Of a stretch of DNA of 64,000 nucleotides, positions 52,541 through 61,234 are shown piece by piece. The notes under the pieces were generated by a model, which was not told the DNA's origin, ran no database searches, and saw only the letters and a program-made list of their open reading frames with translations. Every line of letters starts with the position of its first letter. Position 1 is the stretch's first letter. Source of the DNA: Pseudoduganella danionis (GTDB lineage: Bacteria; Pseudomonadota; Gammaproteobacteria; Burkholderiales; Burkholderiaceae_D). The stretch is from positions 1,426,001-1,490,000 of the forward strand of contig NZ_WNKW01000001.1 in assembly GCF_009720775.1 (NCBI RefSeq), written 5' to 3'. The translations under genes and the position numbers were made by a program.

Positions 52541-52914
52541 GATGCTGCTCCCGTGTCCGCTGCCGGTACGCTGAGCAGGGTGGCAACATCCAGCCCCAGC
52601 CGGCGGATGCGTTCGAGCATGGCGGGCCAGTCTTCGCGCAGGAAGCGTTCACGTTCCGTGGCCAGCAATTTGTCGCGGGCGCCTTCAGTCACATACATAC
52701 CTAGTCCCCTTCTTTTTTCTACCAGCGTTTCGTCTACCAGCTCCTGGTAGGCGCGTGAAACCGTAATCGGGTTGAGTTGATATTCGGCGGCGATCTGCCG
52801 TACCGAGGGCAGGGCGTCGCCCGGCTTGAGTACGCCGTCCAGCATCATGCCTACAACCCGCTCCTTGAGTTGCCGATAAATCGGCGCATTGTCATTCCAG
52901 CCTATCGCAGACAT
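52537..52914 (-). CDS. GntR-family (YtrA-type) transcriptional regulator
   Basis: 125 aa from the ATG at 52914; the open frame back to 52992 is not used. N-terminal winged helix (APIYRQLKERVVGMMLDGVLKPGDALPSVRQIAAEYQLNPITVSRAYQELVDETLVEKRRGLGMYV), then a short helical tail of the YtrA type without a large effector domain. AGGGGACTA lies upstream. First gene of the operon with the ABC exporter; an inverted repeat 35 bp upstream is its likely operator. Confidence 0.93.
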   Translation of the reverse strand: MSAIGWNDNAPIYRQLKERVVGMMLDGVLKPGDALPSVRQIAAEYQLNPITVSRAYQELVDETLVEKRRGLGMYVTEGARDKLLATERERFLREDWPAMLERIRRLGLDVATLLSVPAADTGAAS

Positions 52915-52948
52915 ACATGTAGTCCCCTTGCTGTGTGTTGATGGAGTG

Positions 52949-52970
52949 GTGTTGTAGTGAACTATAACAC
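52949..52970. promoter_or_regulatory. Candidate operator of the YtrA-type regulator
   Basis: GTGTTGTAG (52949-52957) and CTATAACAC (52962-52970) form an 8-of-9 inverted repeat around TGAA, 35 bp before the regulator start. Autoregulated GntR/YtrA genes usually have such sites in this position. Confidence 0.65.
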
Positions 52971-53062
52971 TAGATTTTGAATTTGCAAGCATTTTTTACA
53001 AGAGCAGGATCTTGCCTGTGGCGCTGGCATAATGGCGGCACGATAGACTCACCGGACTGCGT

Positions 53063-53623
53063 ATGCCTGTACTGACCTCTTATTCCCGCTGGGCCATAGC
53101 CCTGATCTGCGGCGCCATGCTGGCTGCCTGCGCCACCCTGATAGGCCCGCGTCAGCTGGAGCTACCCCAGAGTAAATTGCAACAGAGTCTGGAGCGTAAA
53201 TTCCCTGTGCACCAGCGCATGCTCGGTATCTTTGAACTGGAACTGAGCCACCCGCAGCTGGCCATCCTGGCCGAGAACGACCGCGTTTCCCTCTCGCTTG
53301 ATGTGCAGGTGACGCCGCTGCTGGCGCGCCAGAACTGGCAGGGCAGCATGGTGCTGTCGGGACGGCTGAAAGTGGATACGGCGCGCAATACCGTGTATTT
53401 GAGCGATGCACACGTGGACCGCTTCGCCATGCGCGGCATGGATGAGGGCAAGCAGAATCAGGTGGCCAGCGTGGCCAATCTGCTGGCGGAATCGTCGCTG
53501 CGCGATGTGCCGGTGCACACCTTCCGCCCTGACGAACTGCGTTACGGCGGTGTGCAGTTTGTGCTGACGGGGATTAGCACCCGCCCCGGCGCGCTGCTGG
53601 CCAACGTGCAGCCGGCCCAGTAG
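53063..53623 (+). CDS. DUF1439 lipoprotein (YceB-like)
   Basis: 186 aa. Lipobox MLAACATL places the lipidated Cys at residue 23. Mature domain (LELPQSKLQQSLERKFPVHQRMLGIFELELSHPQLAILAENDRVSLSLDV) matches the YceB/DUF1439 family, a lipid-binding-like fold of unknown role. Converges with the DUF1501 gene, with only 3 bp between stops. Confidence 0.82.
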   Translation: MPVLTSYSRWAIALICGAMLAACATLIGPRQLELPQSKLQQSLERKFPVHQRMLGIFELELSHPQLAILAENDRVSLSLDVQVTPLLARQNWQGSMVLSGRLKVDTARNTVYLSDAHVDRFAMRGMDEGKQNQVASVANLLAESSLRDVPVHTFRPDELRYGGVQFVLTGISTRPGALLANVQPAQ

Positions 53624-53626
53624 GCT

Positions 53627-55015
53627 TTAGAGGAAACCCAGATTGCGGCTGCTGGCGTTGAAGTTGGCTAGCGAGGGCAGCATGGCCAGCAAGTCGCTAT
53701 TCGATACGCCCATCCAGCTACCAAGCGTGGCCGCATACTGGGCGATCGAAGTGGTGGGCAGCAAGCGGCCCTGACCCACATCGTCGGGACCATCGGCTGC
53801 CACCACGGGCGCCGTGCCGTAATAGCGTCCGCCTTTGACGGCGCCGCCCAGCATGAAATGCATGCTGCCCCAGCCGTGATCGGAGCCATCGTTATTGCCG
53901 CTCAGCGTGCGGCCGAAGTCGGACGCCGTGAAGGTGGTGACCTGATTCGCCACGCCCAGTTCTACCGTACTCTGGTAGAACGCTGCCACCGCATCGGCCA
54001 CGGTTTTCATCAGCACCGGATGCTGGGTCACCAGACCATCATGGGTATCGAAACCGCCGAGTGAAACGAAGAACACCTGCCGCTTGGCGCCCAGTGCCGG
54101 TGCGGCGGCGATCATGCGTGCCACCATCTTGAGCTGGTCGCCCAGACTGTTGCTGGCCGGGTAGGGCGTATTCAGCGCGCTGCTGCCGGCCAGCGCCGAG
54201 GTCAGCACATCGTTGGCAGCGATCGCACGCTGGGTGATGCGGGCATAGTCGGACTGCATCAGGTGCGGCTGGGCCTGCGTCATCAGGGTTTGCAGGGCGT
54301 TGCTGCAGGAGGCCGAGCCGAACAGGGGTTTCTGCAGCGCCGCAAACGGTACCGAGCCACTGGTCGACACCTGATACTGCACCGCCTGCTTCCCGGCGAG
54401 GAAAACGGCGTTGCCGGAAACGTTGACGCAGGTGAAGGTCGCATTGCCATTCCCGGCGGCGAACAGATCGCCCAGCATGCCGCCCCAGCCCGTCGAAGCG
54501 CCTTCCGGCATGGACGATTGCCATTCCGATTGCTGGTCGTTGTGCGAGAACAGCTTGGATGGCAGCGGCACGGATTTGTTGGCGAACTGCTGCTTGGTGG
54601 TGGGCTGGACCAGCGTGCCGACATTGAGCAGCACGCCCAGCTTGCCGGCATGGTAGATCGGCATCAGCGGCGCCAGTTCGGGTGCCAGCGCGTACTGGTG
54701 CGCCACACCGTTGACGTCGACGGGCGCGTTGGCGGTGCTCAGCACGGTGCTGCCGAGTGCGCTGCGCTGGTAGGCCAGATTCGGCCGTAGATTGAAGTAG
54801 TTGTTGAAGCTGCTGGCGTCATAGGGCACCAGCGTGTTGGCGTAGTCATTGCCGCCATACAGAAACACGCAGACGATAGCTTTGTAATCGTTGGCATTGG
54901 CTGCCGAGGCTTCGGCCATCGCGGCCAGATTGATGGCCAGCGGCGAGGCTACACCGCTCAGGGCCAGTGCAGAAGCGCGTTGCAGGAAGGCGCGGCGGGA
55001 GAGTTCGGTAGTCAT
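53627..55015 (-). CDS. DUF1501 family protein (Tat-exported)
   Basis: 462 aa. The N-terminus has a Tat-type twin-arginine motif (SRRAFLQRAS) and a hydrophobic segment. Core: ALSGVASPLAINLAA, VCVFLYGGNDYANTLVPY and FVSLGGFDTHDGLVTQHP near the metal-site-like region, DFGRTLSGNNDGSDHGWGSMHFMLGG as in alkaline-phosphatase-like DUF1501 proteins. Ten bp after the DUF1800 gene; the two are a conserved pair in bacteria. Role unknown. Confidence 0.9.
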   Translation of the reverse strand: MTTELSRRAFLQRASALALSGVASPLAINLAAMAEASAANANDYKAIVCVFLYGGNDYANTLVPYDASSFNNYFNLRPNLAYQRSALGSTVLSTANAPVDVNGVAHQYALAPELAPLMPIYHAGKLGVLLNVGTLVQPTTKQQFANKSVPLPSKLFSHNDQQSEWQSSMPEGASTGWGGMLGDLFAAGNGNATFTCVNVSGNAVFLAGKQAVQYQVSTSGSVPFAALQKPLFGSASCSNALQTLMTQAQPHLMQSDYARITQRAIAANDVLTSALAGSSALNTPYPASNSLGDQLKMVARMIAAAPALGAKRQVFFVSLGGFDTHDGLVTQHPVLMKTVADAVAAFYQSTVELGVANQVTTFTASDFGRTLSGNNDGSDHGWGSMHFMLGGAVKGGRYYGTAPVVAADGPDDVGQGRLLPTTSIAQYAATLGSWMGVSNSDLLAMLPSLANFNASSRNLGFL

Positions 55016-55024
55016 GGCGGCCTC

Positions 55025-56557
55025 TTATTGTTGGATCAGGTATTCCGGCGCGGCCATGACCATGGTCAGTGCGGCGTAGATGCGGTTATTCAAGGCGTTC
55101 GGGCTATTCGCCGGCATGGTGTCGAGCGCGCCGCGGATCAGACCCAGCGTGGCGCCGCCGAGCTGGCCGGCCGCCAGCACCTGATTGATTTCGGCCAGCA
55201 GGCTTTGCGCATTGGCGGCCAGCGGCAGCAGGCTGCTGTAGTCGGGCAGCACGTCGCCTATGCCTTTGCTGATCATGCGCTGCATGAAGTTGACGTAGCC
55301 GACCACGGACGATTCATTGGTCAGTTGGAACTCGGGCGCCACCAGCCCCAGCTTGGCGATCGCGCTGTTCGGCGGCACATAGCCGGGCCGGTAGAAATTG
55401 AATACGGAGGGTGAGCGTAGCGGACTCTGTCCCAGCCGTGTGGCCGCATCGCTGGTGTTGCCGATGGCCCAGTTGTCGCCGGCCGAGCTGACATTGTAGG
55501 CGCGTGCCCAGGCCACCAGACGTAGCATGGGCTCGCGCAGCTTGCCGTAGCTGGCGTTGATATAGGCTTCGTTGCGCGCTTCGGGATCGAGCAGCAGCGC
55601 CTTGACGACGGCGGCCAGATTGCCTTTGACGCCACGCCCATCGTTATTGAATACGCCCGCAACCCGGGCCACATAGGCTGGCGAAGGATTGCTGGTGACC
55701 AGCTTCTGGATCAACTGGCGGCTAATGAATGGCGCCACGTTGGGATGAGCATAAATGATGTCGATCGCAGCCTTGAGCGCATCGGCCCCGGACAGGCCGG
55801 CCGGCACAGTGCTGCCGAGGAAGGTGGAAGCCCCTGTTTCATGGCGTTTGGCGATCTGCAGCATAGGACGGCGCAGGAAGTCCGGCGTGTCTTTGCTGGT
55901 GCCCGTCAGGTCGAAGTCCCAGCCCGTGAAGACGCGGGCCAGCCCCGTGATGTCGCTGAGGCCATAGGTTTCCTGCGGATTGCCATTCACCAGTTTTGGC
56001 GTGCCATCGAGATTCAACTGGATCAGGCCGATGCTGAACAGCTGCATGATTTCGCGCGCATAGTTTTCGTCGGGTAGCGCGCCCGTGCTGGGGTTCTGCT
56101 TGGCGTTGCCGCGGAAGGTCAGATACTGCCCCATGGGTGCGCTGGTCGAGATGGCGGCCAGCAAGTTGCGGTAGTTGCCGAAAGCGTGATCTTCCAGCAG
56201 ATCGAGATAGGCAGCGGCCGAGAAGCTGCGCCACGGTGCCCCCACCAGCCCGCTGATGGCTACTACGCAGATTTCGGACAGGGCCAGCGTCACGCGCTGG
56301 CGCAAGGTGTCGGGGGCGCTGATCAGCTTGCGCCATGCGCAGGCGTCGAAGCCATGTTCGGAATTGCGGAAACTGGCGTTGCTATAACCTTTGTCCACCA
56401 GCCAGTCCCAGCGCGTGCCGGAGCGCGGCGCAGCCAGCTGGGCATCTATCCAGGCCGCATAGCCCGAGCTTTGAACGCGGGAGATTTCGGCGCGCGTGGC
56501 GCCCATGGACGCTTGTGCGAGAAAGCGCGAAGCAGCGTTCGCGGTGAGAGTGGGCAT
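55025..56557 (-). CDS. DUF1800 family protein
   Basis: 510 aa. Typical DUF1800 layout: ASRFLAQASMGATRAEISRVQSSGYAAWIDAQLA, YAREIMQLFSIGLIQLNLDGTP, LARVFTGWDF, HPNVAPFISRQLIQKLVTSNPSPAYVARVAGVFNNDG, LRSPSVFNFYRPGYVPP. No obvious signal peptide at this start. Always found beside DUF1501, as here. A 15-bp palindrome (56647-56661) lies upstream. Confidence 0.9.
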   Translation of the reverse strand: MPTLTANAASRFLAQASMGATRAEISRVQSSGYAAWIDAQLAAPRSGTRWDWLVDKGYSNASFRNSEHGFDACAWRKLISAPDTLRQRVTLALSEICVVAISGLVGAPWRSFSAAAYLDLLEDHAFGNYRNLLAAISTSAPMGQYLTFRGNAKQNPSTGALPDENYAREIMQLFSIGLIQLNLDGTPKLVNGNPQETYGLSDITGLARVFTGWDFDLTGTSKDTPDFLRRPMLQIAKRHETGASTFLGSTVPAGLSGADALKAAIDIIYAHPNVAPFISRQLIQKLVTSNPSPAYVARVAGVFNNDGRGVKGNLAAVVKALLLDPEARNEAYINASYGKLREPMLRLVAWARAYNVSSAGDNWAIGNTSDAATRLGQSPLRSPSVFNFYRPGYVPPNSAIAKLGLVAPEFQLTNESSVVGYVNFMQRMISKGIGDVLPDYSSLLPLAANAQSLLAEINQVLAAGQLGGATLGLIRGALDTMPANSPNALNNRIYAALTMVMAAPEYLIQQ

Positions 56558-56646
56558 GGCGGCGTCCTTCGCGCTGGTCTGGGTGTACGTGGTATTGCTC
56601 CGTGGTAATTTATGCCTATTTACCTCAGTCCGCCATCGGTTTTTTG

Positions 56647-56661
56647 TAACGTACCGTTACC
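56647..56661. promoter_or_regulatory. Palindromic operator candidate
   Basis: GTAACG-TAC-CGTTAC is a perfect 6-bp inverted repeat with a 3-bp centre, in the divergent gap between DUF1800 (start 56557) and the 56760 gene. The form and size fit a TetR-type operator, but no TetR gene is in the window. Confidence 0.45.
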
Positions 56662-56759
56662 CGCAGTGGCAGCTACCTTAAATAATAGGCAAGCTTTCTT
56701 GTGGGCGCGGGCAAACACTTCTACAATGCGCGAGATTCGCCTAGAGGGGAGCAAGCGTA

Positions 56760-57512
56760 ATGACGATATTTGGTGTTGGACTGCATGTGCTGATAGCACT
56801 GTTTTTTGCCGTGCATGTGATCCGTAGCGGTCAGCAGTTGTACTGGCTGATGATCCTGTTTATGTTCCCGCTGCTGGGGAGTGTGGTGTATTTCATCGCC
56901 ATCTACCTGCCTGATTCTAAGCTGCACCATGGGGCGCGGCAGGCAGTGGCCGTGGCCGCACGCGCGATGGACCCGGGACGCGAACTGCGCGAAGCACGCG
57001 AAGCCTATGATTTCACGCCGACGGCACAGAACCAGATGCGGCTGGCGGCGGCCCAGCTGGCGGCAGGCGCTGCTGCTGAGGCAGCGGCCACTTATGAAGC
57101 CTGTTTGCAGGGGCCGTTTGCGGGCGATCTGGAAATCCGTTTCGGTGCGGCCCGTGCCAGTCTGGCGGCGAGTAATGCCGGCGCGGCAGTGACGCATCTG
57201 CAGACCATACGCACCAGTGATGCCGGCTTCCGTGGCGAACAGGTGACCTTGCTGCTGGCACAGGCGCTGGCGGCGGCTGGCCGTGCCAGCGAGGCGGGTG
57301 CCGAGTTCGATCATGCGCTGGCGCGCTACAACAGCTTTGCTACGCAAGCCGAGTATGCGATCTGGGCGGCAGGGCAAGGCGATGCTGCCAAAGCGCACCA
57401 GTTGTATGCGGAACTGCAGCGCACCATGGATCGCTGGAACCGCCATACGCGCGACATGAATCAGGAACTGATACGGCGGCTGCAGGCGGCCATGGCCGCG
57501 CTGCCACGTTAA
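56760..57512 (+). CDS. TPR-containing membrane-anchored protein
   Basis: 250 aa. Two N-terminal helices (FGVGLHVLIALFFAVHVIRSGQQLYWLMILFMFPLLGSVVYFIAIYLP) look like a PLDc_N-type anchor; the rest is Ala-rich TPR-like helices (FTPTAQNQMRLAAAQLAAGAAAEAAATYEACLQGPFAGDLEIRFGAARASL). GGGGAG 9 nt upstream fixes the start. Possible scaffold; no specific role known. Confidence 0.72.
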   Translation: MTIFGVGLHVLIALFFAVHVIRSGQQLYWLMILFMFPLLGSVVYFIAIYLPDSKLHHGARQAVAVAARAMDPGRELREAREAYDFTPTAQNQMRLAAAQLAAGAAAEAAATYEACLQGPFAGDLEIRFGAARASLAASNAGAAVTHLQTIRTSDAGFRGEQVTLLLAQALAAAGRASEAGAEFDHALARYNSFATQAEYAIWAAGQGDAAKAHQLYAELQRTMDRWNRHTRDMNQELIRRLQAAMAALPR

Positions 57513-57525
57513 GGCGGGCGGGATT

Positions 57526-57578
57526 TAGGGCTGGCTAGTGTGCTTTAGTGTGGACTAGTGCGTTCTAGTCGGGATTAG
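57526..57578 (+). repeat. Six TAG triplets at exact 10-bp spacing
   Basis: TAG starts at 57526, 57536, 57546, 57556, 57566 and 57576. Each is preceded by C or T, so three of them are CTAG palindromes. The segment lies in the 83-bp gap between the convergent TPR gene (stop 57512) and lpxH (stop 57596). Because 10 is not a multiple of 3, the set closes all three plus-strand frames twice. Biological meaning unknown; see findings. Confidence 0.8.
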
Positions 57579-57595
57579 AAAACCGGAAAAAAAAC

Positions 57596-58372
57596 CTAGT
57601 CCACCAGCGCTGTGCCATCCAGCGCGTGGCGCGTGATGGCGCCATCGAGGCCGATGGCGATCCAGCCGCCGCGCGCAGGCGTGGCTTCCGGCTCCCAGTC
57701 GGGCAGCACGTAGCGGCGCTTGCCGTCTTGCACGTGCAGGGCTGGGCGGTGCGTATGGCCGTGGATCATCACGTCGCATGCCGTTTCGGCAAACACGGCA
57801 GCAATCGCGGCCGGTGTCACATCCATGATGTCGTAGCTTTTGTTGCCCTGATCCTTGCGGCTGCTTTCGCGCATGCCGGCTATGATGGCTTTGCGCTGGG
57901 CTAGCGGCGTGGCGAGGAACTGCTGCTGCCATGCGGGCTGGCGCACCATGGCGCGGAAAGCCATGTACTGGGTGTCTTCGGTGCACTGGGCGTCGCCATG
58001 CAGCAGCACCACGCGCTGACCAGCGATGGTGGCAACGTGAGGTTCGGTCAGCAGGGTCACACCGGCAGTCCGGGCGAATTCGGCACCGACGAGGAAATCG
58101 CGGTTGCCTGCGATCCAGTAGATGGCCACGCCAGCGTCGCTCAGCGCGCGCAGGGCGGCAATAATCTGTTGATGATAATCGTCGTGCAGGTCGTCGTCAC
58201 CGGCCCAATATTCGAACAGGTCGCCCAGCAGATAGAGTTGTTGCGTGTGCCTAGCCTGCTGCTCCAGAAAGCGCAGAAACGCCGCCGTGGTGGCGGGCTG
58301 GCCGGACTGCAGATGCAGATCGGAGATAAACAGCGCGCCGGTCTGGCCGGCGCGCGTGTTGTGAGTCGTCAT
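57596..58372 (-). CDS. lpxH: UDP-2,3-diacylglucosamine diphosphatase LpxH
   Basis: 258 aa. Lipid A step: removes UMP from UDP-2,3-diacylglucosamine at the inner membrane. Metallophosphoesterase motifs: FISDLHL, LLGDLFEYWAGDDD, GNRDFLVG, LLHGDAQCTED and MIHGHTHRP, all as in LpxH. Downstream of ppiB, 29 bp away. Secure. Confidence 0.95.
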   Translation of the reverse strand: MTTHNTRAGQTGALFISDLHLQSGQPATTAAFLRFLEQQARHTQQLYLLGDLFEYWAGDDDLHDDYHQQIIAALRALSDAGVAIYWIAGNRDFLVGAEFARTAGVTLLTEPHVATIAGQRVVLLHGDAQCTEDTQYMAFRAMVRQPAWQQQFLATPLAQRKAIIAGMRESSRKDQGNKSYDIMDVTPAAIAAVFAETACDVMIHGHTHRPALHVQDGKRRYVLPDWEPEATPARGGWIAIGLDGAITRHALDGTALVD

Positions 58373-58400
58373 AAGGAATCCGACTTGTCAGCCTAGTGAA

Positions 58401-58895
58401 TTAGGCAGCCAGTTCGATTTTCTCGATGATGATGTCTTCCACTGGCACGTCAGCGAACATGCCGGCGCGGGTGGTTTTGACTTTCTTAATCTGGTCAACC
58501 ACTTCGGTGCCGGCGGTAACTTTGCCGAACACAGCGTAGCCCCAGCCGTCCTGGCCTGGGTAGTCCAGGAAGCTGTTGTTCTTCACGTTGATGAAGAACT
58601 GTGCCGAAGCCGAGTGCGGTGCCGAGGTACGGGCCATGGCCAGCGTGTACGGCTCGTTTTTCAGGCCGTTCTTGGCTTCATTCTCTACCGTGGTTTCGGT
58701 CGGCTTCTGTTTCATGCCTGGTTCAAAACCGCCGCCCTGGATCATGAAACCGTCGATCACGCGGTGGAAGATGGTGTTGCTGTAGTGGCCGGCTTCCATG
58801 TAGGCGAGGAAGTTGGCAACGGTTTTAGGGGCTTTTTCCGCGTTCAGTTCAACGGTGATGTTGCCCAGATTGGTGGTGATGATTACGTTGGTCAT
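58401..58895 (-). CDS. ppiB: Peptidyl-prolyl cis-trans isomerase B (cyclophilin)
   Basis: 164 aa from the ATG at 58895 (AGGATAAA upstream); the frame extends to 58916. Cyclophilin core IFHRVIDGFMIQGGGFEPGM, SAQFFINVKNNSFLD and YAVFGKVTAGTEVVDQIKKV; no signal peptide, so cytoplasmic. Placed between the exported cyclophilin and lpxH. Confidence 0.94.
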   Translation of the reverse strand: MTNVIITTNLGNITVELNAEKAPKTVANFLAYMEAGHYSNTIFHRVIDGFMIQGGGFEPGMKQKPTETTVENEAKNGLKNEPYTLAMARTSAPHSASAQFFINVKNNSFLDYPGQDGWGYAVFGKVTAGTEVVDQIKKVKTTRAGMFADVPVEDIIIEKIELAA

Positions 58896-58927
58896 ATGTT
58901 TATCCTGAGTGAACAATGAAGCTAATA

Positions 58928-59024
58928 GGCTACTTCAAAAGGCCCGCAGCTTCGTTGCGGCTCCTCGCCGTGCAAGTGCACTGTCTTCGTCGCCGCGCCT
59001 CGCTGCGCGCATTTTGAAATAGCC
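58928..59024. repeat. REP-like palindromic intergenic element
   Basis: A 97-bp segment begins GGCTACTTCAAAA and ends TTTTGAAATAGCC, so its ends are complementary (11 of 13). Inside are GTGCA-AG-TGCAC and other GC-rich hairpin arms (GCAGC...GTTGC). It lies between the two cyclophilin genes. The form is that of a repetitive extragenic palindrome; this window shows only one copy. Confidence 0.55.
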
Positions 59025-59038
59025 ATAAGGGCGCTATT

Positions 59039-59659
59039 TTACTGTTTTGGCGCGATAGGCGTCTTTAAAATTGTGGCCGACTTGATCACGACGGGTACCA
59101 CAGGGATGTTCTGGAAGCTGCCCTTGTCGTCCACCAGCACGGCTTTGATGCGGTCCACCACTTCCTGACCCTTCACCACCTTGCCGAACACGGTGTAGCC
59201 GAAGCCGTCGCGGCCCGGGTAGTTGAGGGCGTCGTTATTGGCCACGTTGATGAAGAACTGCGAAGTGGCCGAGTTCGGGTCGCCGGTGCGCGCCATGGCG
59301 ATGGTATAGGTGTTATTGGTCAAGCCGTTCTGCGATTCGATGGGCACGGGTTTGTTGGTTTTTTTCTGCACCAGCTTCTCGTCGAAGCCGCCGCCCTGAA
59401 TCATGAAACCATCGATGACGCGGTGGAAAATCGTGCCTTTATAGAAACCTGCCTTCACATAGTTGATGAAGTTATCCACGGTTTTAGGGGCTTTTTCACC
59501 GTTCAGTTCCACCACGATATCCCCCATGGTAGTTTTGATTTCTACCTGCGGGGTGGCTGGAGCGGCCGCTGGCGTAGCAGCCAGTGCGGCGCCGGACAGG
59601 GCCACGCCTGCGAACAGGGACATCAGTTTGCCGAACAGGGTAGGCTGGGATACTTGCAT
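59039..59659 (-). CDS. Exported peptidyl-prolyl cis-trans isomerase (cyclophilin)
   Basis: 206 aa with a signal peptide (LMSLFAGVALSGAALAATPAAA), then a cyclophilin domain: TIFHRVIDGFMIQGGGFDEKL, SATSQFFINVANNDALNYPGRD, GYTVFGKVVKGQEVVDRI. A periplasmic PpiA-type isomerase, paralogous to the cytoplasmic one downstream. The 183-bp gap upstream, to cysS, shows no gene. Confidence 0.93.
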   Translation of the reverse strand: MQVSQPTLFGKLMSLFAGVALSGAALAATPAAAPATPQVEIKTTMGDIVVELNGEKAPKTVDNFINYVKAGFYKGTIFHRVIDGFMIQGGGFDEKLVQKKTNKPVPIESQNGLTNNTYTIAMARTGDPNSATSQFFINVANNDALNYPGRDGFGYTVFGKVVKGQEVVDRIKAVLVDDKGSFQNIPVVPVVIKSATILKTPIAPKQ

Positions 59660-59842
59660 TGTTACTTCCTTGTCTAGTTATAGGCGGTGTTGTGTAGATC
59701 GAATTGCCAAAAAATCATAAGGCATATCGGGACTATGCGGTTTTTATCAATGCTATACTTGCCCATTCTACTCCTTCAGAGTGGAAAGATTAAACGGGTG
59801 TACCTGCCGGTCGCGCCGATAAAGAGAACATAGCAAGAGCCG

Positions 59843-61234
59843 ATGAGCAATTTAAAGATTTACAACACGCTAGCGCGTGACAAGCAGACTTTCGTACCGA
59901 TTCAAGCTGGCAAAGTCCGCATGTATGTATGCGGTATGACCATCTATGATTACTGCCACATCGGCCATGCGCGCATGATGATGGCGTTCGACGTGATGTA
60001 CCGCTGGCTGATGGCTTCCGGCTACGAGGTGACTTACGCCCGTAACATTACCGATATCGATGACAAGATCATCAAGCGCGCCGTAGAAAACGGCGAAACT
60101 ATCTCGCAGCTGACCACCCGCTTCACCCAGTACATGGATGAAGATACCCAGGCGCTGGGCATATTGCCGCCGACGCTGGTGCCGCGCGCGACCCAGTATG
60201 TGCCGCAGATGCTGGCCCTGATCGAAAAACTCGAGGCCAAGAATCTGGCCTATCAGGGTGAAGACGGCGATGTGAACTATGCCGTGCGTAACTTCCATAA
60301 CTATGGCCGCCTGTCCGGCAAATCGCTGGACGATCTGCGCGCGGGCGAGCGCGTGGATGTCAACACGGGCAAGCGTGATCCGCTCGACTTCGTGCTGTGG
60401 AAAGCCTCGAAAGAATCCGAACCGGAAGAAGTGAAATGGGATTCCAAGTGGGGCAAGGGCCGTCCGGGCTGGCACATCGAGTGCTCGGCCATGTGCTCGG
60501 CACTGCTCGGTGAACACTTCGACATCCATGGTGGCGGTGCCGACCTGCAGTTCCCGCACCACGAAAACGAAATCGCGCAGTCGGAAGGCGCGTTTGGCCG
60601 TCCTCCCGTGAACTACTGGGTGCATAACGGCTTTGTGCGCGTGGATAACGAGAAAATGTCCAAATCGCTGGGCAATTTTTTCACCATCCGCGATGTGCTG
60701 AAAAAATACGATGCCGAAGTAGTGCGTTTCTTCATTCTGCGCGCCCACTACCGCAGCCCGCTCAATTACTCGGACGCTCACCTCGACGACGCGCGTGGCG
60801 CACTGACCCGTTTGTACACGGCGCTGGATGGCGTGGCCGACGATGGTTCGGCGCTGGACTGGCAGGGCGAGCAGGCCCGCCGCTTCGCCGAAGCGATGGA
60901 CGATGACTTCAATACCCCGCTGGCCGTAGCGGCCCTGTTCGAACTCGCAACCGAGCTGAACAAGTCGAAATCGCCGCGCGTGGCGGCTCAGCTCAAAGCG
61001 CTGGCCGGTGTGCTGGGCTTGCTGCAACGCAGCCCGCAAGCCTTCCTGCAGGCTTCGGTAGGCGAAGCGGGCGGCGCAGGCGATGCAGCGATTGCTGATG
61101 CGATCGCACAGCGCGCTGCGGCCAAGAAGGCCCGCAATTTCGCCGAATCCGACCGGATTCGTGCCGAACTGCTGGCTGCTGGCATCATCCTCGAAGACAA
61201 GCCTGACGGCACGACCAACTGGCGCCGCGCATAA
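59843..61234 (+). CDS. cysS: Cysteinyl-tRNA synthetase
   Basis: 463 aa, class I synthetase. Zinc-binding Cys (VCGMT), HIGH-type motif HIGHARM, KMSKS loop [10 protein letters not shown] and [19 protein letters not shown]-terminal anticodon-binding domain with [22 protein letters not shown]. Its stop overlaps the ATG of the glycosylase by one base (TAATG). Confidence 0.97.
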   Translation: MSNLKIYNTLARDKQTFVPIQAGKVRMYVCGMTIYDYCHIGHARMMMAFDVMYRWLMASGYEVTYARNITDIDDKIIKRAVENGETISQLTTRFTQYMDEDTQALGILPPTLVPRATQYVPQMLALIEKLEAKNLAYQGEDGDVNYAVRNFHNYGRLSGKSLDDLRAGERVDVNTGKRDPLDFVLWKASKESEPEEVKWDSKWGKGRPGWHIECSAMCSALLGEHFDIHGGGADLQFPHHENEIAQSEGAFGRPPVNYWVHNGFVRVDNEKMSKSLGNFFTIRDVLKKYDAEVVRFFILRAHYRSPLNYSDAHLDDARGALTRLYTALDGVADDGSALDWQGEQARRFAEAMDDDFNTPLAVAALFELATELNKSKSPRVAAQLKALAGVLGLLQRSPQAFLQASVGEAGGAGDAAIADAIAQRAAAKKARNFAESDRIRAELLAAGIILEDKPDGTTNWRRA

